From: Elusimicrobiota bacterium
GTDB taxonomy: Bacteria > Elusimicrobiota > Endomicrobiia > Endomicrobiales > Endomicrobiaceae
Length of the DNA stretch: 64,000 bases
Assembly (NCBI GenBank): GCA_017528425.1
Contig: JAFXOV010000015.1
Location: 1-64,000, forward strand
Direction: 5' to 3'
The position numbers and the translations under genes are program-made. Position 1 is the first letter of the stretch, and each line of letters starts with the position of its first letter. The notes below the pieces were generated by a model, which saw only the letters and a program-made list of their open reading frames with translations, was not told the origin of the DNA and did not search any database. Below, one piece after another: positions 7,033 to 15,256 of this stretch.

Positions 7033-7623
7033 ATGGACAAGACAAATTTATTGTTGGTATGTTCACAGAAACAAGCAGACGAAATAAAGGCTTTACTATC
7101 TCTTTCTACAAACGATTTTGCAGTTACTCATATAGAAAAATCGGGAAATGAAGTTTTAAGAAAGGTTAATCTGATAGTTCCGGATATTGTTATAACGGAA
7201 TATTCGTTGGAAGATATGACAGGTTATGACCTTGCGGTAAAAATAGAAGAATTGAAAATTTGTCCTACAATAATACTTGCAAATTCTTTTCAGAGCGATA
7301 ATATAGACGAACTTAAAAAAGATTCTTTAGATATATTTTGTATAACGAAACCTATAAATAAACAGGTTTTAATTCATACTACTGCACTTGCAGTAAGATT
7401 ATCACATAAATTTCGTGATATAGCACAAAGAGTTACGGATCTTGAATATCAAATAGAAGAAAGAAAGAACGTTGACAGAGCAAGAGGAATTTTGATGAAA
7501 AAGTTCAAGATGGACGAAAGCAGTGCATATAATAATATAAGAAAAAAAGCTATGGATTCCGGAAGAACGATAAACGATATAGCAAAGACAATAATAAAGA
7601 TGTTTGAAAAATTTAACGATTGA
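7033..7623 (+). CDS. ANTAR-domain RNA-binding antitermination regulator with pseudo-receiver
   Basis: A 196-residue protein with a receiver-like domain (residues 1-120), a short helical linker (~120-145) and an ANTAR domain (~145-192) marked by RARGILMKKFKMDESSAYNNI and MDSGRTINDIAKTI. ANTAR proteins bind paired hexaloop hairpins in nascent RNA and prevent termination. The receiver lacks the phosphoacceptor: the segment reads PDIVITEYS, with Glu where Asp belongs, and the acidic pair after strand 1 is replaced (LLLVCSQ). The Lys of the KP motif remains. It resembles AmiR/NasR-type regulators that are not controlled by phosphorylation. Its own leader and that of amtB carry candidate targets, so ammonium uptake is the likely regulon. 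The start has AAGGAGG. Confidence 0.92.
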   Translation: MDKTNLLLVCSQKQADEIKALLSLSTNDFAVTHIEKSGNEVLRKVNLIVPDIVITEYSLEDMTGYDLAVKIEELKICPTIILANSFQSDNIDELKKDSLDIFCITKPINKQVLIHTTALAVRLSHKFRDIAQRVTDLEYQIEERKNVDRARGILMKKFKMDESSAYNNIRKKAMDSGRTINDIAKTIIKMFEKFND

Positions 7624-7785
7624 GATACAGAAGAATAGAGGCATAGAAGTATAGAATGATAGAAAAAGATAACGACAACAGATTGCAATACGACTAAACC
7701 TTTTCGCAATGACAAGTGTCGTCATTACAAATAAAGCAATCCAAGTCATTTCCATACATCCGTGCATCCATGCTTCCTTACAACC
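7622..7785. repeat. Octamer-armed spacer between the ANTAR gene and carA
   Basis: The left arm (7622-7665) reads in eight-base words GAGATACA, GAAGAATA, GAGGCATA, GAAGTATA, GAATGATA, starting in the stop codon. The right arm (7752-7785) reads CCATACAT, CCGTGCAT, CCATGCTT, CCTTACAA. The arms are loosely complementary. Between them, 7681-7741 is a nested palindromic stretch bounded by GATTGC and GCAATC with an inner AATGAC/GTCATT hairpin. Confidence 0.7.
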
Positions 7786-7806
7786 AAAAAATACGGAGTA
7801 TTTTTT
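7786..7806 (+). promoter_or_regulatory. Perfect triloop hairpin carrying the carA Shine-Dalgarno
   Basis: AAAAAATAC (7786-7794) and GTATTTTTT (7798-7806) pair perfectly around GGA. The ribosome-binding GGAG spans loop and 3' arm. The carA ATG follows three bases later. Confidence 0.75.
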
Positions 7807-7809
7807 AAA

Positions 7810-8937
7810 ATGATTAATAACTTGAAAAGAAAGAAAGCGGTATTGGAACTTTCAAACGGTATGAAGTTTGAAGGTAAACTTATAGGATATGATGCTGCGG
7901 TAAGCGGGGAAATGGTTTTTAATACCGGAATGCTCGGTTACAGCGAATCAATGTCGGATCCGTCTTATATAGGGCAAATTCTTGTTTTCAGCTTTTGCCT
8001 TATAGGAAATTACGGAGTTCCTAAATTAGAAAACGATAACTTTTTAACGGCTCTCGGTCACGAAAGTTCATCGATAAAAACACAAGGTATTATAGTTTCC
8101 GAAATATTCGACGAGAGTTATCACTACGGCAGTATGATACCTCTCGAACAGTGGATGATAGAACAAAAAGTTCCCGGAATTGCAGGAATAGACACAAGAT
8201 ATTTAGTTCAGACAATAAGAAACACAAGAAACCTTTTCGGATGGATTGTTCCCGAAGGTTGCAAAAAAGAAAACACAATAAGAAAATTCCCTTTCATAGA
8301 AAACTTCAAAAAAGATGAATATATTGATCCGTCAAAATTCAATTTGATGCCGACGGTATCAACAAAAGAAAGAAAAGTATTCGGAACAGGCAGGAAAAAA
8401 GTTGCCGTTGTGGATTGCGGTGTAAAATGGAACATATTAAGAATGCTTGTAGACAGAGGTTGCCAAATAGAGTTGGTACCTTGGGATACTGATTTTTCAA
8501 CCGTTGAAGCGGACGGTTGGCTTATAAGTAACGGTCCCGGTGATCCGAGAAATACCGGAGACCTTGTAGATAGAGTAAAAGTGTTATTAAAAGGTGATAA
8601 ACCGGTTTTAGGTATTTGTTTAGGGCATCAAATAATATCTTTGGCAAGCGGTGCAAAAATAAAGAAAATGCCTTACGGTCACAGAAGTCATAACCAACCT
8701 GTCTTTATTATACCGGGGCAAAAGGCTTTTATGACGAGCCAAAATCATAGTTATATGGTAGATCCGTCAACAATTGCAAAAGATTGGTCTTTATGGTTTG
8801 AAAATGCAAACGATAAAGGTGTTGAAGGTATAAAACATAAAACAAAACCGTTTATGTCGGTACAGTTTCATCCGGAAGCGTCGAGCGGTCCTAACGATAC
8901 CGCTTGGATACTTACGGAATTTATAAACAAATTATAA
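7810..8937 (+). CDS. carA: Carbamoyl-phosphate synthase small (glutaminase) subunit
   Basis: A 375-residue subunit that hydrolyses glutamine and channels ammonia to CarB for pyrimidine and arginine synthesis. The N-terminal CPSase_sm domain (residues ~8-140, with YxGQI-type SYIGQILVF) is followed by a class I amidotransferase with the nucleophile in GICLGHQI and the His-Glu pair in QFHPEASSG. ATG 7810 was chosen because it follows the hairpin with GGAG and gives the family N-terminus; an in-frame ATG at 7762 lies inside the octamer repeat. It is separated from carB by a 146-base repeat spacer rather than the usual tight junction. Confidence 0.95.
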   Translation: MINNLKRKKAVLELSNGMKFEGKLIGYDAAVSGEMVFNTGMLGYSESMSDPSYIGQILVFSFCLIGNYGVPKLENDNFLTALGHESSSIKTQGIIVSEIFDESYHYGSMIPLEQWMIEQKVPGIAGIDTRYLVQTIRNTRNLFGWIVPEGCKKENTIRKFPFIENFKKDEYIDPSKFNLMPTVSTKERKVFGTGRKKVAVVDCGVKWNILRMLVDRGCQIELVPWDTDFSTVEADGWLISNGPGDPRNTGDLVDRVKVLLKGDKPVLGICLGHQIISLASGAKIKKMPYGHRSHNQPVFIIPGQKAFMTSQNHSYMVDPSTIAKDWSLWFENANDKGVEGIKHKTKPFMSVQFHPEASSGPNDTAWILTEFINKL

Positions 8938-8956
8938 AATTGCCAAAGGCAATTTT
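8936..8956 (+). terminator. Perfect triloop hairpin on the carA stop codon
   Basis: AAAATTGCC (8936-8944) and GGCAATTTT (8948-8956) pair perfectly around AAA. The first two bases belong to the TAA stop. It has the A-tract/T-tract form of a weak bidirectional terminator, which is odd between carA and carB. Confidence 0.5.
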
Positions 8957-9060
8957 GAGGTATAGAGGAATAGAAGTATAGAAGGATAGAAAAAACAATA
9001 ACGAAAAAAAACAGTCTTTTGTAGTTTCCATACATCCATACTTCCATACATCCATACATC
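8957..9060. repeat. Octamer-armed spacer between carA and carB
   Basis: The left arm (8957-8990) reads GAGGTATA, GAGGAATA, GAAGTATA, GAAGGATA. The right arm (9028-9060) reads CCATACAT, CCATACTT, CCATACAT, CCATACAT. Over 30 positions the left arm (8960-8989) matches the reverse complement of the right arm at 22; four of the eight differences are A/G at every eighth base. Confidence 0.8.
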
Positions 9061-9083
9061 AAAAATTTTCGGAGAAAATTTTT
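9061..9083 (+). promoter_or_regulatory. Perfect triloop hairpin carrying the carB Shine-Dalgarno, abutting the ATG
   Basis: AAAAATTTTC (9061-9070) and GAAAATTTTT (9074-9083) pair perfectly around GGA. The start codon is the next base. GGAG at the loop is the only ribosome-binding site. Confidence 0.75.
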
Positions 9084-12000
9084 ATGATACTAAATTTTTT
9101 AAAACCAAAAGGAAATAAAAAACAAAAAGTAATTCTTCTCGGTTCGGGAGCATTATCCATAGGCCAGGCCGGAGAATTTGATTATTCGGGTTCGCAAGCC
9201 GTAAAAGCTCTCCAGGAAGAAAATCTCGAAGTTATAGTCGTAAATCCTAATATTGCTTCCGTTCAAACAAACAAAGATACAGATAAAAAAGTTTATCTTT
9301 ATCCTGTAACACCGTTTTGGGTTCAAAAAGTTATAGAACAGGAAAAGCCCGTCGGTATAATATCAAGTTTCGGCGGACAAACAGCATTGAATTGTGTTAT
9401 AGATCTTTATAAAAGCGGAGTATTACAAAAATACGGAGTTGAAGTTTTAGGAACATCCGTTGCTTCTCTTGAAATGTCGGAAAACAGAGATTTGTTTGCC
9501 GCAAAGATGAAAGAAATAAATGTGCCTATTCCAGCAAGTAAAGCTGTGTCTTCCGTTAAAGAAGCTCTTAAAGTTGCAAAAGAAATCGGATATCCGGTAA
9601 TAACAAGATCAGCATTTGCTTTGGGTGGACTCGGCAGCGGTCTTGCGGAAAACGAAGAAAAGTTGGAACAGCTTGCATCTGCAGCTTTAATGAGTGTACC
9701 GCAAATCTTGATAGAAAAATCTTTATACGGTTGGAAAGAAATAGAATACGAAGTAATGAGAGACAGACAAGGTAATTGTATAACCATTTGTAATATGGAA
9801 AATTTTGACCCGATGGGAATACATACCGGTGACTCAATAGTTGTTGCCCCGTGCCAAACAATAGATAATATTGAAAATAACATGTTAAGAGATACCGCAA
9901 TAAAGATTGTTCATAATATCGGAGTAATAGGGGAATGTAATGTTCAGTTTGCATTAAGTCCTTACACAAAAGAGTTTTATGTAATAGAAATAAATGCAAG
10001 ACTTTCAAGATCATCCGCTCTTGCATCAAAAGCTACAGGATATCCTATAGCATATATCGCTGCAAAAGTTGTGTCGGGTTTTGATTTGCTTGAACTCAAA
10101 AATCCCGTAACACAAACAACATCGGCATTTTATGAACCGTCACTTGATTATGTAACATTAAAAGTCCCAAGATGGGACTTAACAAAATTTACCGGTGTTT
10201 CAAAACTTTTGGGAACACAGATGAAATCCGTCGGTGAAGTTATGGCTATCGGCAGAAATTTTTGTGAAATAACACAAAAAGCCATAAGAATGGTAAATGA
10301 AAATGATGAAGGTATAACGACGGGAATATTTAAAAATGCAACTAAAAAAGATCTCGAATACGAAATAGCAAATCCTACAAATTTAAGATTGTTTGCAATA
10401 TATGAAGCATTTAAAAGAGGTTATTCCATAGACAAAGTTGCAGATTTATCAAAAATTTCAAAATGGTTTTTGGAACATATAGAACGACTTGCAGATACCG
10501 AAAACGAGCTTGTTGAGTTACTGAAAAAGAGTAAAAAGAAAACAGTTTATGACGCATTTAAAGATTTAGGTAAAGAATATATAAGAAACTTAAAAAGACT
10601 CGGTTTTTCCGACTATCAGTTAGTTAAATTTTACCTTACAATAAAAGAACCTGACAAAAAACATACACAGAAAGATATTAAAAAACTTTCACTTGAAATA
10701 AGAAAATTAAGAAAGAAATTAAATATTGTTCCCGTAGTAAAACAGATAGATACAACATCCGCCGAATATCCTACAAGTTCAAACTATTTATATTTGTCTT
10801 ACGACGGAACACACAATGATATAACACTTACAAAGAAAAACTCCGGAATTATTACGTTGGGCAGCGGAAGCTACAGAATAGGCAGCAGTTGCGAATTTGA
10901 TTGGTGTTCTGTAATGACAAGTAAATATTTCAAAACAAAAAGGGAAGACAGTATAATTATAAACTGTAATCCGGAAACCGTATCGACGGACTTTTCAACT
11001 TCAGACAGATTGTATTTCGAAGAACTTTCTTTTGAAAGAGTGTTGGATATTGTGGATATAGAAAAGCCGAAAGGTGTTATAGCTTGTATGGGCGGACAAA
11101 ACCCCAACAACCTTATACCGTCGTTGAACGATGCTAAAGTTAAAATTTTGGGACACAGTGCAAAAACGGTAGATATGGCGGAAGACAGAAACAAGTTTTC
11201 TGCACTGCTTGATAAAATGGGCATAGATCAACCCGAATGGATAGCTGCAACATCAAGAAAAGAAATAGATGAATTTATAGAAAGAGTGGGATATCCTGTT
11301 TTAATAAGACCGAGTTTTGTGTTGTCGGGAACACTTATGAACGTTGCCGGTGACGAAAAAAGTTTGGATTATTTCCTTTCGTTAACAAAAGATATTTCGG
11401 ACGATTATCCTGTAGTAATTTCAAAGTTTATTCTCGACGCAAAAGAAGTTGAATGTGACGGAGTTGCCAAAAACGGTGAAGTAATAATTTCGTTGGTAAG
11501 CGAACACGTTGAAAATGCAGGTATTCACAGCGGAGATGCAACACTTGTATTCCCGCCGGAAAAACTTTATGTAAAAACGGTAAATACAATAAAAGATATA
11601 GTCAGAAAAATAGCTAAAGGTTTAAACCTTAACGGACCGTTCAATATTCAGTTTATTGCAAAAGATAACGATGTTAAGGTTATAGAATGTAATTCAAGAG
11701 CATCAAGGTCGTTCCCTTTCATATCAAAAGTTTCAGGTAAAAACCTTGCGGAAATTTCGTGCAAGGTTATGAATAACGAAAAGATAAGCAAAATAATGAT
11801 AGATGAAAGTGAAATTCCGTTTGTGGGAATGAAAGCTTCTATGTTCAGTTACCAAAGACTCGACGGCGCAGATCCCGTAACAGGTGTTGAAATGGGATCA
11901 ACCGGAGAAGTAGGTTGTTTGGGAACGGACTTTAATCAGGCAATGATTCTTTCCCTTGAAGCGACACAAATTAAAAAACCGGTTAAAGGTATATTGGTAA

Positions 12001-12368
12001 GTTCAGGCAGAGAAAGAGATAAAATAAAATTTATGGAAGTTGTGGAAAATTTATATAAATTGAATGTTCCGGTATATGCAACAACGGGAACGGCAAATTA
12101 TTTAAAAGCAAGGGGATATAATGTCCATATGGTTAATTGGACTGAAAATCCTAAAGCGATAAATGTTATAAAAGACGGTAAAGTTGATTTTGTAATTAAT
12201 ATACATAAAACGTTTGATATTTCCGAAAGAAAAGAAAATGCAATTATAAGAAAAGCTGCAATTAAGTGCGGTTGCTCTTTACTTACCAATATGGAAAAAG
12301 TTATTGCATACTTGAAATCACTCGACGAATACGACAAACTTCAAGATATTAAATGTATTAATTTATAA
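9084..12368 (+). CDS. carB: Carbamoyl-phosphate synthase large subunit
   Basis: A 1094-residue enzyme that makes carbamoyl phosphate from bicarbonate, two ATP and ammonia delivered by CarA. It shows the internal duplication of the family: two PreATP-grasp/ATP-grasp halves starting at KKQKVILLGSGALSIGQAGE and NSGIITLGSGSYRIGSSCEF, an oligomerisation region between them (~residues 410-560), and a C-terminal allosteric MGS-like domain (KPVKGILVSSGRERDKI). It is about 20 residues longer than the E. coli protein, partly from the N-terminal MILNFLKPKGNK lead. Start by adjacency to the hairpin-borne GGAG. Confidence 0.96.
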   Translation: MILNFLKPKGNKKQKVILLGSGALSIGQAGEFDYSGSQAVKALQEENLEVIVVNPNIASVQTNKDTDKKVYLYPVTPFWVQKVIEQEKPVGIISSFGGQTALNCVIDLYKSGVLQKYGVEVLGTSVASLEMSENRDLFAAKMKEINVPIPASKAVSSVKEALKVAKEIGYPVITRSAFALGGLGSGLAENEEKLEQLASAALMSVPQILIEKSLYGWKEIEYEVMRDRQGNCITICNMENFDPMGIHTGDSIVVAPCQTIDNIENNMLRDTAIKIVHNIGVIGECNVQFALSPYTKEFYVIEINARLSRSSALASKATGYPIAYIAAKVVSGFDLLELKNPVTQTTSAFYEPSLDYVTLKVPRWDLTKFTGVSKLLGTQMKSVGEVMAIGRNFCEITQKAIRMVNENDEGITTGIFKNATKKDLEYEIANPTNLRLFAIYEAFKRGYSIDKVADLSKISKWFLEHIERLADTENELVELLKKSKKKTVYDAFKDLGKEYIRNLKRLGFSDYQLVKFYLTIKEPDKKHTQKDIKKLSLEIRKLRKKLNIVPVVKQIDTTSAEYPTSSNYLYLSYDGTHNDITLTKKNSGIITLGSGSYRIGSSCEFDWCSVMTSKYFKTKREDSIIINCNPETVSTDFSTSDRLYFEELSFERVLDIVDIEKPKGVIACMGGQNPNNLIPSLNDAKVKILGHSAKTVDMAEDRNKFSALLDKMGIDQPEWIAATSRKEIDEFIERVGYPVLIRPSFVLSGTLMNVAGDEKSLDYFLSLTKDISDDYPVVISKFILDAKEVECDGVAKNGEVIISLVSEHVENAGIHSGDATLVFPPEKLYVKTVNTIKDIVRKIAKGLNLNGPFNIQFIAKDNDVKVIECNSRASRSFPFISKVSGKNLAEISCKVMNNEKISKIMIDESEIPFVGMKASMFSYQRLDGADPVTGVEMGSTGEVGCLGTDFNQAMILSLEATQIKKPVKGILVSSGRERDKIKFMEVVENLYKLNVPVYATTGTANYLKARGYNVHMVNWTENPKAINVIKDGKVDFVINIHKTFDISERKENAIIRKAAIKCGCSLLTNMEKVIAYLKSLDEYDKLQDIKCINL

Positions 12369-12372
12369 AGTA

Positions 12373-14469
12373 TTAACCTACCTGAATAATTTTTGAAAGT
12401 TGAGAATATTTAGTGTTGATCAAGTTGTTTATGTTTGCATTTTCCGGTGCAATAAGTTCCGGATCTTTTTCAATAATATCTGCGGCAACTTGTTTTGCAT
12501 ACTCGATAAGTTTTACATCTTTTATTATATCGCCTGCTTTAAATTCGGGAAATCCGTGTTGTAAAGTTCCCGTAAATTCGCCGGGACCTCTCATCTTTAA
12601 ATCTTCGGATGCAATTTTAAATCCGTCGGTAGTTGTCGTCATTATTTGTAATCTTTGTTTGGCTGTTTGCCCTTTTGCATCGGATATCAATAAACAGAAA
12701 GATTTTTTTTGTCCTCTGCCGACTCTGCCTCTTAACTGATGCAAAGTTGCAAGACCGTATCTGTCTGCATGTTGAATAATTATCATTGTTGCATTGGGAA
12801 CATCTATCCCGACTTCAATAACCGTTGTTGATATCAATATATCAAATTCTTTATTCTTAAATTTTATCATTACATCATTCTTTTCTTTTGGTTTCATTTT
12901 ACCGTGCAATAATGCAACTCTATTGTTTTTAAAAACTGTTTTTGATAATTTTTCGGCTTCTTGAGTGGCCGATTTCAGCTCTACTTTGTCGGATTCGTCT
13001 ACAAGGGGATAAACGATATAAATTTGGTTTCCTTTTTCTATTTCTTCCAAAGCATAATCGTAAGCAATGTTTTCCGATAAGCAATAAGTTGCTACAGGTG
13101 TTCTGTTTGGCGGTAACTCATCCAAAACACTTACGGACATTTCACCGTATATTGTCATTGCAAGTCCTCTCGGTATAGGAGTGGCTGTCATCATTAAAAC
13201 ATCGGGATTATTGCCCTTTGCAAGAGCTGTAGCTTTTTGTAACACTCCGAATCTGTGCTGTTCGTCGATTATTACCAAACTTAAATTTTTAAATTTAACT
13301 CTTTCCTGCATTACCGAATGTGTACCTACAATAATGTTTGTAGTTCCGTCTTCTATTAACGGTAATATTTCCGTTTGTTTCTTTTTTGTTTTTAAACTTG
13401 AAGAAGTAACAAGTTCTATATTAACATTTAATCCCTCAAGCATATTTTTAAATGTGAGATAATGTTGCTCGGCAAGAATTTCAGTCGGAGCCACTATAGC
13501 AGCTTGATATCCGTTTTCCACAGCAAGAAGAATTGCACTTAGTGCAACTACGGTTTTACCGGAACCGACATCACCCATGAGCATTCTGTTCATGGCTTTT
13601 TTGCTCATCATATCGTTAAATATTTCGTTTATTGCCTTTTTTTGTGCTCTTGTAAATTCAAACTTTAATTGATTCTTAAAAGGAGTTAACAACTTTTTCG
13701 TTATTTTATATTTGCTGACTTTTGGCTTTATGGCATTTTTCTGTTTAGCTTTAGATAAAACTATTTGTAATAACAAAAATTCCTGTAAAGCAAACGATTG
13801 CCTTGCAAGTTCTGCTTCTTGTAAAGAGTCGGGAAAATGTATTGTTTTTATTGCTTTGGATATCGGCATAAGTGTTGTTTTATATTTTTCGTTGCCCGAT
13901 ATTATGTCCGGGTAAATGTTTGCCATATCGTTTAAAACAAGTTTTAATGCGGATGATATGGTTTTTTGAGTTATGCCCGCCGTTAAATCGTAAACAGGTA
14001 TTAATTTGTTAAATTGTTCCGGAACAGAGTTTTTATCTTCCACTATTTCATAATCTTCAACGGAAACTTGTTTTTGTCCGAACTTTAACTCGCATATTCC
14101 GTATATATAGACAAAAGAGTTTTGTTTAAAAGCATTTTTTATTGTTTCAAATATATCATACTTTGAGTAAGGGTTAACTTTTCTGAAGAAGTTTGCAGTA
14201 ATTGTTCCGGAACCGTCATTTATTTCCGCAGAAAATACGGATAAGTGCATAGATAACTTTTTTGTGTAAGTATTTATGATTTTACCGAATATACAGTAAT
14301 GCTGACTGAAAAGTATATTTGATATTTTCGTTATTACGGTCCTGTCTTGGTATGTTCTCGGAAAAAATGTTATAAGATCTTCAACATTATTTATAGAAAG
14401 TTTTGATAATGCCAAAGCTCTTTTAGGGCCTATACCTTTGATGTATTTGATATCCGTAGATAAGTTCAT
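12373..14469 (-). CDS. recG: ATP-dependent DNA helicase RecG
   Basis: A 698-residue fork-remodelling helicase. The N-terminal wedge/OB region opens with DIKYIKGIGPKRALALSKL; the helicase core has Walker A GDVGSGKT, the DEQH box (VIIDEQHRFG), MMTATPIPR and the C-terminal QLRGRVGRG. The frame is open for 146 codons upstream, but that part has no RecG similarity, and the ATG at 14469 gives the normal length. No Shine-Dalgarno precedes it; a TATAAT (14481-14476 on the minus strand) ends six bases before the ATG, so the mRNA is probably leaderless. Divergent from yggS; its 3' end meets carB. Confidence 0.95.
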   Translation of the reverse strand: MNLSTDIKYIKGIGPKRALALSKLSINNVEDLITFFPRTYQDRTVITKISNILFSQHYCIFGKIINTYTKKLSMHLSVFSAEINDGSGTITANFFRKVNPYSKYDIFETIKNAFKQNSFVYIYGICELKFGQKQVSVEDYEIVEDKNSVPEQFNKLIPVYDLTAGITQKTISSALKLVLNDMANIYPDIISGNEKYKTTLMPISKAIKTIHFPDSLQEAELARQSFALQEFLLLQIVLSKAKQKNAIKPKVSKYKITKKLLTPFKNQLKFEFTRAQKKAINEIFNDMMSKKAMNRMLMGDVGSGKTVVALSAILLAVENGYQAAIVAPTEILAEQHYLTFKNMLEGLNVNIELVTSSSLKTKKKQTEILPLIEDGTTNIIVGTHSVMQERVKFKNLSLVIIDEQHRFGVLQKATALAKGNNPDVLMMTATPIPRGLAMTIYGEMSVSVLDELPPNRTPVATYCLSENIAYDYALEEIEKGNQIYIVYPLVDESDKVELKSATQEAEKLSKTVFKNNRVALLHGKMKPKEKNDVMIKFKNKEFDILISTTVIEVGIDVPNATMIIIQHADRYGLATLHQLRGRVGRGQKKSFCLLISDAKGQTAKQRLQIMTTTTDGFKIASEDLKMRGPGEFTGTLQHGFPEFKAGDIIKDVKLIEYAKQVAADIIEKDPELIAPENANINNLINTKYSQLSKIIQVG

Positions 14470-14521
14470 TCCGATATTATACAAAAATATTATATAAAAG
14501 GGTAGATATTTAGTAATATTA

Positions 14522-14550
14522 TTAACAACTGCCACAAAATATGGTATAAT
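14522..14550 (+). promoter_or_regulatory. Promoter of the yggS-proC operon
   Basis: TTAACA (14522-14527) and TATAAT (14545-14550) are 17 bases apart. Transcription should start near 14557, only about seven bases before the GTG start of yggS, so the first gene would have almost no leader. Confidence 0.8.
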
Positions 14551-14563
14551 ACACAGATAAATT

Positions 14564-15256
14564 GTGAATACTATAGCTGAAAATATTAATGATATAAAAA
14601 ATAGAATAGAAAAAGCATCAAACGGCAGGAAGATAACATTACTTGCCGTTACTAAGACTTTTTCTGCGGAATGTGCCAAACAGGCTATAGATACGGGAAT
14701 TTTAGATATTGCCGAAAGTAAAATACAGGAAGCATTACCTAAATTCGAAGTTCTTTCTAACAGTTTAAACGGTATAAATAAACATTTTATAGGACATTTG
14801 CAGTCAAATAAGGCCAAGAAAGCGGTATTAAATTTTGATTTGATACAGTCTTTGGACAGCATAGATTTGGCAAAAGATATAAACAGACATGCGAAAGATA
14901 TAAACAAAGTTCAAAAATGTTTAATTGAATTTAAAGTTTCAACCGAAGAAACAAAGTATGGTGCATCAAAAGAAAAAGTTTACGAAATATACGATTATTG
15001 TGCTTTAAATTGTCCGAATATTTCTGTTTGCGGAATAATGACAATAGCACCTTTTTTTGATGATAAAGAGTTGGTTAGGCCATATTTTAAATTAGCTTAT
15101 GAAGTATTTGAAAATATAAAAAATACGAAAAAAGATGCCAATTTCAATATTCTATCAATGGGAATGTCCGATGATTTTGAAATTGCAATACAAGAAGGTT
15201 CGAATATGGTAAGAGTAGGAACAGCCATATTCGGGGAGAGAAATTATGATAAGTAA
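14564..15256 (+). CDS. Pyridoxal phosphate homeostasis protein, YggS/PLPBP family
   Basis: A 230-residue, single-domain alanine-racemase-fold protein that binds PLP (Lys in LLAVTKTFSAE) without known catalysis and keeps free PLP in balance. Other family marks are HFIGHLQSNKAKK, SLDSIDLA, TKYGAS, CGIMTIAP and the phosphate-binding SMGMSDDFEIAIQEGSNMVRVGTAIFG spread over the C-terminal third. The start is GTG with no Shine-Dalgarno, consistent with near-leaderless initiation from the promoter just upstream. It overlaps proC by 11 bases, the classical neighbour. Confidence 0.93.
   Translation: MNTIAENINDIKNRIEKASNGRKITLLAVTKTFSAECAKQAIDTGILDIAESKIQEALPKFEVLSNSLNGINKHFIGHLQSNKAKKAVLNFDLIQSLDSIDLAKDINRHAKDINKVQKCLIEFKVSTEETKYGASKEKVYEIYDYCALNCPNISVCGIMTIAPFFDDKELVRPYFKLAYEVFENIKNTKKDANFNILSMGMSDDFEIAIQEGSNMVRVGTAIFGERNYDK

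Noticed and set aside
2959-9060. Octamer arrays as CRISPR arrays
   Set aside because: The units are eight bases, directly contiguous and degenerate, with no unique spacers and no cas genes in the window.
14470-14907. N-terminal extension of RecG on the minus strand
   Set aside because: The extra 146 residues are the antisense of yggS and not RecG-like; the family start is at 14469.
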